64,000 nt of DNA, taken from positions 7,004 through 71,003 of the forward strand of contig CAZMXP010000022.1 of assembly GCA_964570285.1 (NCBI GenBank), given 5' to 3'. Origin of the DNA: CAZMXP01 sp964570285 (GTDB lineage: Bacteria; Planctomycetota; PLA2). Position numbers and translations under genes: made by a program. This document shows positions 26,997 through 36,358 of this stretch, one piece after another (positions within the stretch are counted from its first letter, which is position 1; every line of letters begins with the position of its first letter). Under the pieces are notes generated by a model. The model saw nothing but the letters and a program-made list of their open reading frames with translations. It made no database searches and was not told the origin of the DNA.

Positions 26997-28601
26997 TCAC
27001 GGGGAGCCACCAGGCGTAACCACTCCTGAGCCACCACCGGACGCGGAGCCCGGGACTGCCGGACCGGTTGGGGTCGGTGGGGCGCCCGTTACGGGGCCAG
27101 TCGGCGACATTGGTTTGGGCTGCGGGCGCGGAACTTGCGCGCCAGTAGTCAGAGCAGGTGGGCACTTGGGCCCCTTCTTCCCCGGGACACCCGGTGAGCC
27201 GTTGGTCGCAATGCCGGGGGAGCCGTTCGTCCCGTCCTTTCCCTCGTTTATGCCGCATGGGCCTGGCAGTCCGCCCACTACACCGAGCCCGCCTTTTCCC
27301 GCAGTTGCCTCACCGCCCGCACCTGCTTTCCCTCCGCTCCCGCTTGGACTCCCCTTCCCGCCATCGCCTCCGTCTCCCCCGTTGCCTCCGGTCGCGTTTC
27401 CGCCGTCACCCCCATCACCGCCGTCCCCGCCGTCACCACAGTTCAGCCCGTCACCTCCCGTCCCTCCCGAGCCTCCGTTGCCCCCCACTGCATCGCCACC
27501 ATCACCCCCCGGCCCTCCTCGGCCTCCGGCCCCAGGACAACCTGCTGCCCCAACCCCACCGTTTCCGCCATCGCCGCCGACCGCATCCACTCCGTCCGCC
27601 CCATCGCACCCGTTCCAGCCACCTTCGTGCTCACTCGTCCCCATCGGACCGTCACATCCCTCTAACCCACTGGTTCCGAAGTCATCATCACCATCGGCTC
27701 CGCTGGGACCGGGACTGGCAGCCATCACACGCCCCTCGCCGGTCGCATAGGGCCGCTGACGCAATACTCGCCCTCCATTGCCGCCAGAACCTCCCGTTCC
27801 TCCAAGCAATCCCGGCACGCCTGCGCCGCCAATCCCTCCCGCACCAGCGCGCACGACAGCCCGACCTAGGCCTGTACCGGAAACGCCGAGACATACACCG
27901 CTCAGTACGACGTCACCACCATGGCCACCCGCTCCTGAAGGTCCGGCATGCCCTCCAGGGCCGGCAACGATCGCACCCCCACACCAAATGACCGGAGCAG
28001 CCAGCTCGACGTTGCCTCCGCGACCGCCGCTGACGTGAGCAGCCAGCGAACGCTCCAAGGCCTCCCTGCTCGACGCAGTATCGATGAATCCTTCTGATGC
28101 TGCTGCGCTCCCACTTCGCACGATCAGGTCCGCGACAGTGAACAGGCCCTCCGCTCCAAAGGTTAAGCCTGCGCCGGCTTGAACGCCGCCACGAATGCTG
28201 ATCGCCTTCTTGCTTGATAGGCGCACGCTCACCCCGTCTCGACGCAACGGATCAGCAGTCCGCTCCAACGCGACCAGTTCTCCATCTATCCGGATCTCAT
28301 CTGTGGCATGGATCGTGAGGTCATCCGCAACCCAGACGCGCCTACCGGCTGGCACAACGAGCACCGATAGCCACAGCTCCCCGCGAAGCGTGAGGCCATC
28401 ACCGGCGATCAAGCCATCCGACGGAACAACCAACTCGGAGCTACCTGGCCGCGCCGAGGGCGCAGCACCCTGCACCCACGGATTCTCGTGAGGTGGAAAC
28501 GCAGGCACCGCCTGGGCGGCAACCATGGCACCGCCAACCTCCGCGAGAATCACGACCGCCAGAACAATCACCTGAGCACTCAAGCTGCAGCCTCCAATCA
28601 T
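26997..28601 (-). CDS. secreted Gly-rich (PE_PGRS/collagen-like) surface protein
   Basis: I start at the ATG at 28599-28601, giving MIGGCSLSAQVIVLAVVILA, a signal or lipoprotein-type leader. About 534 residues follow. Residues 60-250 form a beta-rich region (LTLRGELWLSVLVVPAGRRV, VADDLTIHATDEIRIDGELV) resembling polymer-forming repeats. The next 230 residues are dominated by GGxGG and GxxG repeats (GGNGGDGGDGGK, GDGGNGGVGAAG). The tail is Pro-rich. Such Gly-rich exported proteins occur in Planctomycetota. The function is unknown, and a stalk, matrix or cell-surface role is plausible. It is divergent from a sigma factor gene. Confidence 0.75.
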   Translation of the reverse strand: MIGGCSLSAQVIVLAVVILAEVGGAMVAAQAVPAFPPHENPWVQGAAPSARPGSSELVVPSDGLIAGDGLTLRGELWLSVLVVPAGRRVWVADDLTIHATDEIRIDGELVALERTADPLRRDGVSVRLSSKKAISIRGGVQAGAGLTFGAEGLFTVADLIVRSGSAAASEGFIDTASSREALERSLAAHVSGGRGGNVELAAPVIWCGGAIVAGPGGHAGPSGAGGHGGDVVLSGVCLGVSGTGLGRAVVRAGAGGIGGAGVPGLLGGTGGSGGNGGRVLRQRPYATGEGRVMAASPGPSGADGDDDFGTSGLEGCDGPMGTSEHEGGWNGCDGADGVDAVGGDGGNGGVGAAGCPGAGGRGGPGGDGGDAVGGNGGSGGTGGDGLNCGDGGDGGDGGDGGNATGGNGGDGGDGGKGSPSGSGGKAGAGGEATAGKGGLGVVGGLPGPCGINEGKDGTNGSPGIATNGSPGVPGKKGPKCPPALTTGAQVPRPQPKPMSPTGPVTGAPPTPTGPAVPGSASGGGSGVVTPGGSP

Positions 28602-28823
28602 GACCTGCCAGAATGGCGCCACTCGCGGCGAACAGCCGCGACTCGTCTCCACTCGGAGGCGGGCCACTCGTCTGAGCCTCGCGTGGCCTGTTTGCAACTT
28701 AGAGAAATCTCGAATTGCACCCCCAATGCCGCTGCTCGTGGTATGCCGTCAGGGTCGCACCAACGACGCGGTCGCAAAGCGCCGCAGGGAACGCGACGAA
28801 GGCGATTCCGAGGAGAATGTGCC
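28602..28823. promoter_or_regulatory. divergent promoter region between the Gly-rich surface protein and the sigma factor
   Basis: These 222 bases separate two divergent starts and so must include both promoters. A clear ribosome site GAGGAGA lies 7 bases before the sigma-factor GTG. I could not assign convincing -35/-10 boxes. Confidence 0.4.
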
Positions 28824-30167
28824 GTGGACCAGGAAGACATCGGCGCGACGCGCCCCGCCAAGACAACCGCCCCCGACGAAGCTGCCAACCACTTGCAGGC
28901 ATGCAGCGCCCAAGCAGCACCTCAGCAACTGATTACGACGCAGTTCAGTGAGTCCCGCGACGCGCTACTCGAGTATGCCCGCCGCATAGCATGTCGGGCG
29001 CACGGAGGCCTTGACCCCGCCGATCTACTCTCAGACCTGTTTCTCACGCTGATGGTGCGGTCTGCCGACGACACGCTGGCCATCAGCAACTTCTTCGCAT
29101 ACTCGCGCACCTGCCTGCAGCGCGCAGCAACACGCCGCCTGCGCCAGCGTGCACGCGAAGAGGACGCCCTAAGAGATTACAGTCGCGGCGCGGTTAGTCC
29201 TCACAGCGGGCTAGCACTTAGTGACACTGCTCTGCATGAACAGAGCACTCTCTGGTACCGCCTCACCTCACTCGTTGCACTTCAGCTTGACGCGCTTGCG
29301 CTGAAGGAGCAGCAGGCGCTTCGCCTGTTCCACTACGAAGGCTGCTCGTACGCTGAGATTGCGACCGCGCTCAATATCCCACTCCTCCAGACAGGCGTGT
29401 TTCTGAGCCGTACCCACGCAAAGATTCGGCGGGGAGTCATCAACGCGATGTCCTTGCACGAGAAGACGACCCGCCTTGCGCGCACTCTGGCATCAGTGAC
29501 CACAGCTCAGATGGAACTGGCAGCGCCCACACGCCTTCGCACTGAGTCCGGGCATGCCCCTGTCCGGGAACTCAACGCGCAGCTTCGGCAATCATTGCGT
29601 GCCCTTAAGCGCAGTCAGACGTCATTTCGGGCTACTCCCGAGGGCCCGGGCGAGGGCGCCAGGTCACTCGCCGTTGCACGAGCCTCCATGAAGCTGCTGG
29701 ACGAGTTGGAACCAGGCAGCGAGTCGTCCGTGCTCCTGTCGGCCGTAGACAAGGTTGTCTTCGTCGGAGATGCCGCGACAGCTTTGAGAGACCTGACTAC
29801 TCTCATCAAGAGGCCCGCGGCGCTGACGCACCCGCACCTCGTTGTCTTCAACATCGGCGCATGCTTGTACGCTCTGGGACGCTACAGGGAGGCGCAGACA
29901 CTGTTCTCGTTGCTTGTTCAACAGCGCCACTCCGCCGCGTTCCATTCTTCTGCGCTGATCAACCTTTCGCTTAGCAGCGTGGGCACGGGTGACTTCGGTT
30001 GCTTTGCATCGAGCCTAAGCGCGCTCCAGGATCTGTATGCGATAACACGGGATGCCCACGTCTGGACTCTCTTCGCATCGCGCCTGCCGGCAGCGGCAAT
30101 ACAACGACAGCTTCCGCAGCGCTGGTCCGGCGTCATCACGCGCTTCACGCCACGACTGAGCGCATAG
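28824..30167 (+). CDS. ECF-like RNA polymerase sigma factor with a long C-terminal helical extension
   Basis: The start GTG at 28824 follows a strong GAGGAGA site. The 447-residue product has a sigma region 2 (SRDALLEYARRIACRAHG, DPADLLSDLFLTLMVR) and a region 4 helix-turn-helix (ALRLFHYEGCSYAEIATALN, followed by TGVFLSRTHAKIRRG). About 270 residues then follow with TPR-like helical content (LVVFNIGACLYALGRYREAQ, FHSSALINLSLSSVGTGDF). ECF sigma factors with C-terminal tails are frequent in Planctomycetota, where the tail may replace an anti-sigma factor as the regulatory module. It is divergent from the Gly-rich secreted protein, a likely target or regulator. Confidence 0.8.
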   Translation: MDQEDIGATRPAKTTAPDEAANHLQACSAQAAPQQLITTQFSESRDALLEYARRIACRAHGGLDPADLLSDLFLTLMVRSADDTLAISNFFAYSRTCLQRAATRRLRQRAREEDALRDYSRGAVSPHSGLALSDTALHEQSTLWYRLTSLVALQLDALALKEQQALRLFHYEGCSYAEIATALNIPLLQTGVFLSRTHAKIRRGVINAMSLHEKTTRLARTLASVTTAQMELAAPTRLRTESGHAPVRELNAQLRQSLRALKRSQTSFRATPEGPGEGARSLAVARASMKLLDELEPGSESSVLLSAVDKVVFVGDAATALRDLTTLIKRPAALTHPHLVVFNIGACLYALGRYREAQTLFSLLVQQRHSAAFHSSALINLSLSSVGTGDFGCFASSLSALQDLYAITRDAHVWTLFASRLPAAAIQRQLPQRWSGVITRFTPRLSA

Positions 30168-30313
30168 GCAGATCCATCGCCTCGCTGAGTCATCAAGGGG
30201 CGCGTTCGCCCCTTACCCTCTGAGGCGACGCGCCAATACCAGAGACCTACGCGCACTGCTCGCGAAGCCGTGCGCGGTCGATGGATCGCGGCCCCTTAGG
30301 TACTGGCGAACCA

Positions 30314-30619
30314 CAGGTCGCCGCGATGGGCATCCGGGAGCTGCGCATCCGTCCGCGCCACCCCTGGATGAACTGCTACGCCGAACGCGTCATCGGTTCG
30401 ATCCGCCGCGAGTGCACCGACCACGTGATCGTGCTCAACGAGCGGCACTTGCTCCGCGTGCTGCGCGAGTACGCCGCGTACTACAACGAGGCGCGCACGC
30501 ATCTGTCGCTCGACGGCGACGCGCCACTCTCACGGCCGCGAGAGGCGTCACCCGCGACTAGGCTCATAGCCGCGCCCGTCCTCGGCGGACTGCACCACCG
30601 CTACGCGCGGGCAGCCTGA
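30314..30619 (+). pseudogene. C-terminal fragment of an IS transposase
   Basis: From QVAAMGIRELRIRPRHPWMN to VLGGLHHRYARAA this equals the last 100 residues of the 37401 transposase, at very high identity. It includes the catalytic-Glu region CYAERVIGSIRREC. The N-terminal two thirds are missing. A GTG/ATG frame exists (MDRGPLG) but cannot make an active enzyme. Confidence 0.85.
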
Positions 30620-30795
30620 GCGACGGGAGTCTTCGGCCGGAGTGAAGCTCAGGGCGACGGTCTGTGCTCAGCGCGGTTTCGCCGCGCAAGTCGGCCCGGC
30701 GGCGCTCACTCGCGGTGATCACCGACCCACATCACGCGCCGACAACGGTCACGCAGCCTGCCGGCATGGCGTGTTTCGCGTTTTGGTGAAGGACA
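30587..30795. repeat. repeat B following the transposase fragment
   Basis: This is B in its usual form: CGGCCCGGCGGCGCTCACTC, CGGTGATCACCGACCC, GGTCACGCAGCCTGCCGGCA, ending TTTTGGTGAAGGACA at 30795. The stop codon of the next minus-strand gene lies 19 bases further on. No part A is present. Confidence 0.8.
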
Positions 30796-30814
30796 GGGTC
30801 ACATGCGACACGAG

Positions 30815-32428
30815 CTACGGTTCGTACTCATCCGCGCCGATGTCCGCATTGTTTTCTGCGATACGCCGGGCTCCGTCCATGTCGCCACCAACTATGGACG
30901 AATACTTTGCCAGCGGCGCATTCGTACCTGCATTGCGACATTGCGACCCTGACTGAATGTGGTAGTTGTGATTACTTTGATCGACAAAGCCCGGGCTAAA
31001 ATACGTCCCGTATCCATACCAATCATTGGTCTCCCAGTACGAACCCACATCTCCTGGGTCCCAGTCGCCGGACGAATGCCATGAACCCGAGCCGTTATAG
31101 TAGTTGATCGTATTCGCGAAACCGCTTATCTGCCCGTTCTCTTCAATCACCACGCCATAGTCATCATTGTCGGCTATTGTGTCGAACAGGAAATGCAACT
31201 GCCCATCGCCACTCGCATTTGCATTGAGGACGACCAAACCGTTGCCGTTCGCGTAGAGAACGTTACTGTTCGTCTGAAACCGCATATATGAACCACTCTC
31301 CGCGTAGTCGATGACAATACCATCGCCACCGTTGTCGTGTATCCGATTGCCACTGATCGCCCAGCACTGCAAGTTGAGAGTCGAGTAGTCCCCCTCATTA
31401 CCCTGAATGAAGAGACCATCGCCGCCACATCCCATGATCTCGTTGTGCAGCATGAAAGTGCTTGCATGGGGCATCGTCACACTTGCGCCCTCCTCTTCGG
31501 AGATGCCCTGCGCTGACGCGCCGATTCGAATGCCGGTAGAGAACTTAGAACCCTCGCCGGATGCGCCGCGAGAATCAATTGCGTTATTCGTGATCGCAAA
31601 CTTGCTCGTCACAGAAGCCTCTTCCGAATCCACTACCAGTAGGTTGTCAATGGCGAAATCTGCGCCGTCATTCCCAGTAAGCTGAAACGTGCAGGCATCC
31701 ACGACGAGATTCAGTTCGCCGGCCCGAGTCGGACTCGCCAAGTCACTTCCTATGACCATCTGAACACCACCCTTCCGAGTTGGCTCAATGGTGCAGGCGA
31801 CCAGCGATACCGTTAATGTCCCCCACCCTCCGACGCCAAGCACACTCGGGCGATCCTCTGTGCTAGCGTCGTCCATGAGTGATCGCTCGATGACACACGT
31901 ATCGAGAAGAATGGAGGCATCATCATTACCATTAGCCTCTATGTATACTGCGCCCGGAGCATCTCGTCCGGAGTAGGATTCGGCAGAAAATGTGACGTGC
32001 TTTAGTCTGATGTCACGCAAGGGGCTTCCATTTGCAACGACTTCGACGAGCGCTCGCACACTACTGTCGACCGAATTGACGTCGCCGCCCAGTCATGGGT
32101 TGTACGCCGGATCAGTACTGGCTCCCTCGATCCGGATATCTGACCGCTCGATCTCGATGGGATATCCCGCTCCGGAAACAGGCGACGAGCTCTCATATGC
32201 CTGCGTGTAGTCGCCTTCGACGACCTTGATGATGTAGGCCGTGGTTGGATTCTGATTGGCGACAAGGACTGCCTTGCTAATTGTCGCGTAAGGATCGGAC
32301 TGGGTACCGGCTCCGAAGAGGTCATCGCCCGGAAGGTCCTTGTCGACCCAGATCGTCGTCTGCATTGCGCTCGCCGATGCGCCGAGGATCAGGATGAATA
32401 CCGCGTACTTGAAGATCCCTCTGAACAA
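30815..32428 (-). pseudogene. secreted right-handed beta-helix protein interrupted by one in-frame TGA
   Basis: The start MFRGIFKYAVFILILGASAS is a good signal peptide. It is followed by VDKDLPGDDLFGAGTQSDPY, the typical opening of DUF1565/NosD-like beta-helix proteins. At 32093-32095 an in-frame TGA splits the gene. The same frame continues immediately (LGGDVNSVDSSVRALVEVVA) with beta-helix rungs such as NRIHDNGGDGIVIDYAESG. It ends with the usual NADIGADEYEP. The stop replaces what is probably a Trp codon (TGG to TGA). Total length with read-through would be about 537 residues. If the base is real, only a short exported fragment is made. Confidence 0.8.
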
Positions 32429-32454
32429 GCTTTCCGTCCTCTCTGGCGGCTGCT

Positions 32455-34104
32455 TCAGCCGCCTATGTGGTTGAGCGTGAAGACAATGAGGCGGCCGGAC
32501 CCTGCCACGCCCGCGTGATTGCCGAGATCGTTTCCAACGAGCAGTTCGTCAATGCCATCGCCGTCCACGTCCCGAGCGTGTACGCCCCAGCCGAACTCGT
32601 CACCGGATTCTGGTATCGCGTCGAACAGCAGATGGAAGTCTGACCAGAAGGGTCCCAGTGCTGCATAGACGCGTTGGACAAACGGTTCGGTGACAATGAC
32701 GTCGCGGTGGCCATCTCCGTTCACGTCGCCGGTCGTCGCGAAGTAGCCGAACGAGATGCTGATCGCCGTACCCGTGACGGGATCCGGCGGGCGCGTGATG
32801 AGCTGGTACTGGTCGAAGCCTGGCGACCAGAAGACGAAGGCATGGTTGCGCTGATCGGTAGCGATGACGTCCGCGATACCGTCGTCGTTCAGATCTTCGC
32901 CCACGACCGCGTTGCCGAAGCGTGAGTTCGAGCCGTTGGGGAGAGGGTGGTCGATCGTCATGAAGTGCGAGAGCGTCGGGCCGGTGAAGAGATACACCCG
33001 GCCCATCGCGATCGCCCCCCCCAACTTCTTGCGCGGCGTGCCGGCGATGAGGTCGGTGATGCCGTCCCCGTTCACGTCGCCGACGGCGAGACGATCCCCG
33101 AGGAAGCCGCTCGCGGCGAGGTCCGGCGCCGTCAGGATGGTCGAGGTCGTGAAGCTCGGCCCCCAGTACATGTCGATCTGCCCAGCCGTCGCGAGTTCCT
33201 GTACCTTCGACGTCGGGGCGCCGACCGCGATGTCCGGATGGCCGTCGGCATTGAAGTCCGCGCTCACCATGGCGCGCCCGAAGAGCGTGTAGGCGGATCC
33301 CACGCCCGCGCTCGTCACGACGAGATGGGGTGTATCGACGAAGCGGTTGCCGCCCCGGTACACGTAGAGGAATCCCGACGCTTGGGACGGCGGCGGGTCT
33401 CCAACGCCTTCTCCGACGATGAGGTCGTCGATCTCGTCGCCGTCGATGTCCGCGACAGCCAGTCCCATCCCGAAGCCGCCCAGGTTCTTCGGTGTCTGCG
33501 GCTCGAGCATGGTCGTGCTCGACATCGACGGTCCCCAGAACACGTACACGCGGCCCGACCGATCGACGCCGCCGCTGTCCTCCCACCACGCACCGACGGC
33601 GATGTCGATCGCGCCGTCGCCGTTGAAGTCGCCCGTAGTGGCCTTGTCCCCGAACAGGCCGACTTCCGTCGGGTTCGGTGAAGTCAGGATCGTCGCGTTG
33701 GCCGGCACGTAGTACGGCTGATCGAGCGGCAGCGTCGCCGGGTTGCTGAGTGCTCCTGGCACGAGCGCCTGCAGCACGATCGGGATGCCCGCGAACACGG
33801 GATCGAGCGGCGGCACAAGGACCGGCATGTCGATGCGGCCGAGCGATGGAATCGCACCGAGCGAGAACGCGTTGAACACCGTGCCGATGTGGAAGGGCCC
33901 CTTGGTCGTTTGCGCGGGCGGATCGAGCGGGTCGAAGCCGAAGAGCAGCAACGTCGGTTGGCCAGGCGTCCCGATGAGGTGCAACGTCATGACGCCGTTC
34001 GAGTACGGCTGTCCTTGGAGTTGCAGCAGCGGCGTGCTCTGGGCGTGCGCCGACGCCGTTGCGAACAGAACGGAAAGCAAGACCGCGGGAGCCAGCACGC
34101 GCAT
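32455..34104 (-). CDS. secreted FG-GAP/VCBS repeat beta-propeller protein
   Basis: The ATG at 34102-34104 gives a signal peptide (MRVLAPAVLLSVLFATASAH) and a 549-residue product. An N-terminal domain of about 130 residues precedes seven FG-GAP repeats with calcium loops: DFNGDGAIDIAVG, DIDGDEIDDLIVG, DFNADGHPDIAVG, DVNGDGITDLIAG, DLNDDGIADVIAT, DVNGDGHRDVIVT and DVDGDGIDELLVG. This forms an integrin-alpha-like seven-bladed propeller outside the cell. The N-terminal domain style (GTPGQPTLLLFGFDPLDPPA) resembles proteins I associate with Planctomycetota. Its stop is 26 bases before the start of the beta-helix gene, so the two are probably co-transcribed. Confidence 0.88.
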   Translation of the reverse strand: MRVLAPAVLLSVLFATASAHAQSTPLLQLQGQPYSNGVMTLHLIGTPGQPTLLLFGFDPLDPPAQTTKGPFHIGTVFNAFSLGAIPSLGRIDMPVLVPPLDPVFAGIPIVLQALVPGALSNPATLPLDQPYYVPANATILTSPNPTEVGLFGDKATTGDFNGDGAIDIAVGAWWEDSGGVDRSGRVYVFWGPSMSSTTMLEPQTPKNLGGFGMGLAVADIDGDEIDDLIVGEGVGDPPPSQASGFLYVYRGGNRFVDTPHLVVTSAGVGSAYTLFGRAMVSADFNADGHPDIAVGAPTSKVQELATAGQIDMYWGPSFTTSTILTAPDLAASGFLGDRLAVGDVNGDGITDLIAGTPRKKLGGAIAMGRVYLFTGPTLSHFMTIDHPLPNGSNSRFGNAVVGEDLNDDGIADVIATDQRNHAFVFWSPGFDQYQLITRPPDPVTGTAISISFGYFATTGDVNGDGHRDVIVTEPFVQRVYAALGPFWSDFHLLFDAIPESGDEFGWGVHARDVDGDGIDELLVGNDLGNHAGVAGSGRLIVFTLNHIGG

Positions 34105-34570
34105 GCACTCTCTCCGAGACGAGAGCACGGTAAGGCGGTCGCCTCCCCGTCCCCCCAGACGCTTCCTCATGGCGGCAAGGATACTCGCGAACCTAGCCGA
34201 TCGCCTACCCCGAAGAGTTGCAGGCCGCGTGGCACTCGGAATTCGTGCCAAAACGGCCGCTCCGGGCTTGTTCCCGCAGGCCCCCCGGGAGGCTGAACGG
34301 CATCATCCCAGCGTTGCGCACCGCCCGAGGACTGCGGCCGGCCGAGCGGGTACGTCGACTTTCTCGCGGCAGTCACTTCGCCAGATCATCCCCATCACGA
34401 CGAACTGCTCGCATGGATCTGTAGTGCATTCGCTCCCAAGGCGTTGTCACTTTGCGACGTGAACAGCGCGCTGGCGTCGCTGCGGTACGCGCGTCGCGCC
34501 GCGCACACGCCGTGAGAGTGCGCGCTGTGTAGAGCCTCGCGTCGTCATGCGCATCTTCGGTGCATGTTCG

Positions 34571-34598
34571 ATGTCCGATAATTACCCGCACTTGGGGT
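34571..34598. repeat. 28-bp site shared with 48143-48170 (left copy)
   Basis: The site begins ATGTCCGATAATT and ends CGCACTTGGGGT, and differs from the other copy at only two positions. Both copies lie upstream of ParB-like genes at a similar distance. It is a candidate recombination or protein-binding site. The rest of 34105-34570 shows no gene. Confidence 0.6.
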
Positions 34599-34603
34599 GG
34601 TCA

Positions 34604-34870
34604 GAAGTTCCGTGAGTTCCGAAACGTTCCGCTTTTCGCGGAACACACACCCGGAACTTTCGGAAGTCCAACGCCGATCCTGGCCACGAATCGCCAAATC
34701 GGCGCAGATCGCAAGTTCCGCAGCCTGTCCACCGCCCCCGTGCCCGGAACTTCCAAACTATAAGGTGTCGCCGCGCGGCCCGAAGTTCCGCCGCGGTCCC
34801 CGCCCGGAACGGATCTGGGCCCTGCTCCCCACCTGGCGGCCCGGTTTCGTTCCGGTCCCGTTCCGCGCAG
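34604..34870. repeat. array of short AAGTTCC / GGAACTT motifs (iteron-like)
   Basis: Between the 28-bp site and the ParB-like gene the motif GTTCCG or its complement CGGAAC recurs about ten times. Examples are AGAAGTTCCGTGAGTTCCGA, CGTTCCGC, GCGGAAC, CCGGAACTTT, GCAAGTTCCG, CCGGAACTTCC, GAAGTTCCGC and CCGGAACGG. The spacing is irregular. Such clusters resemble replication or partition iterons. No gene is supported in this stretch. Confidence 0.5.
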
Positions 34871-35017
34871 GCTTGAAGCCTGCCATTTGGGCGGAGACAC
34901 TCTAGTTCACACCTCGCGCGTGTTCAGAGAGAGGCCGCCGCCCTGTCGGGCTGGCGGCCGGGCAGGTTCCGAGCGAATCCGCGCACTACGCGGGCCCCGC
35001 CCGCAGCTCGGAACCCC

Positions 35018-36120
35018 ATGGCCACCACGACCCCGCTCGCGATCCGTCGAGTTCCGCTCTCTGCCCTGCACCCTGACCCGGCCAACGCCCGGGCCCACAA
35101 CGCCGCCAACCTCGACGCCATCAAGGCGAGCCTGACCCGGTTCGGCCAGGCCGAGCCACTGGTCGTTCAGGCCGGCAGCCTTCGGCTGATTGCTGGGCAT
35201 GGGAGGCTATCCGCGATGCAGGCGCTGGGCTGGACGGAGGCCGACATCGTCGAGCTGCCCGTCGAAAACCTCGACGCCACGGCCCTCGGGATCGCGTTGA
35301 ACCGGACCGCCGAGTTGGCCGACTGGGACGAGCCGGTGCTGGCCAAGCTGCTCGAGCAGCTGCGGGCCGAGGATGCGCTCGACGGGGTGGGGTTCAGCAG
35401 CAAGGACCTCGATGGGCTGCTCGATGAGCTGCTCGCCGCCTCGGGCGGGCCCGAAGGCGACGCCGACGCGGTGCCGCCGCTCCCGGCCGTGGCGACGACG
35501 CGCCGTGGCGATCTGTGGGTGCTCGGCAACCACCGCCTGTACTGCGCCGACTCAGCCTCCCCCGCCGACGTGGACCGACTCCTGGCCGGCGCGCCGATCC
35601 ACCTCGTGAACAGCGACCCGCCCTACAACGTCAAGGTCGAGCCCCGCTCGAACAACGCCATCGCGGCGGGCCTGTCGTCCTTCGAGACCACTCACCACCA
35701 GAAGCTCGACCTCGCGCGGCACCCCGCGAAGGCGCAGGCAACCCACCGCCAGATGCGCGCCAAGGACCGGCCGCTCGTGAACGACTTCGTGACCGACGAA
35801 TCCTTCGACGACCTGCTCGCCGCGTGGTTCGGGAACTTCGCCCGCGTGCTGCTCCCGGGCCGGGCTTTCTACCTGTGGGGCGGCTACTCCAACTGCGGCA
35901 ACTATCCGCCCGCGTTGAAGGCCGCAGGCCTTTACTTCTCCCAAGCGATCATCTGGGACAAGCAGCACCCGGTGCTCACGCGCAAGGACTACATGGGCGC
36001 GCACGAGTGGTGCTTCTACGGCTGGCGCGAGGGCGCGGCGCATCAGTTCTTCGGGCCCAACAACGCGACCGACCTGTGGTCGGTGAAGAAGGTCAACCCC
36101 CAGTCCATGGTGCACCTCAC
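35018..36120 (+). pseudogene. ParB-like nuclease domain plus DNA methylase, truncated
   Basis: Residues 1-85 are a ParB/Srx domain (NARAHNAANLDAIKASLTRF, RLIAGHGRLSAMQALGW). Residues 160-367 are a DNA-methylase domain with the catalytic NSDPPYNVKV (motif IV) and PQSMVHLTE. In this methylase class the SAM-binding motif I lies after HLTE. Here the sequence switches at about 36120 to the tail of a tyrosine recombinase, so motif I is lost and the enzyme should be inactive. The open frame continues to 36295 with nonsense. Intact relatives are typical phage or mobile-element methylases. The first 230 bases are about 94 percent identical to 48636-48863. Confidence 0.85.
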
Positions 36121-36302
36121 GGAGACACGTGACGATCCACGGCCTTCGGCACACGTTTGCCGCCTCCCTGCTCGCGAAGTCCGGCGGCGACTTGCTGCTC
36201 GTAAAGGCGGCGCTCCGACACGCCAGCGTGGCATCGACGCTCGCCTACCTCGGCCCTCCCAGCGACCGGCTGGCGGAGGTACTCGACGGGGCTAGGATGT
36301 AG
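36120..36302 (+). pseudogene. C-terminal fragment of a tyrosine recombinase (phage integrase)
   Basis: From GTG 36129 the frame reads TIHGLRHTFAASLLAKSGGD, then LRHASVASTLAYLGPPS and stops at 36302. These are the H-x-x-R box and the second conserved His (or Trp), with the catalytic Tyr at AYLG, of the integrase family. The N-terminal arm-binding domain and the first Arg are missing. It joins the methylase fragment with no spacer. Confidence 0.8.
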
Positions 36303-36358
36303 GCGCAGCGGGCAGGCCACTGCTGCGAAGCGTCGGCCGATCGCCCTATGATGTCGAC

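Noticed and set aside
25941..32095. Possible reassignment of TGA to Trp
   Set aside because: TGA is used as a normal stop in many intact genes here, including the four-base overlaps ATGA/GTGA of the 50-57 kb operon. The two TGA codons lie in decayed genes.
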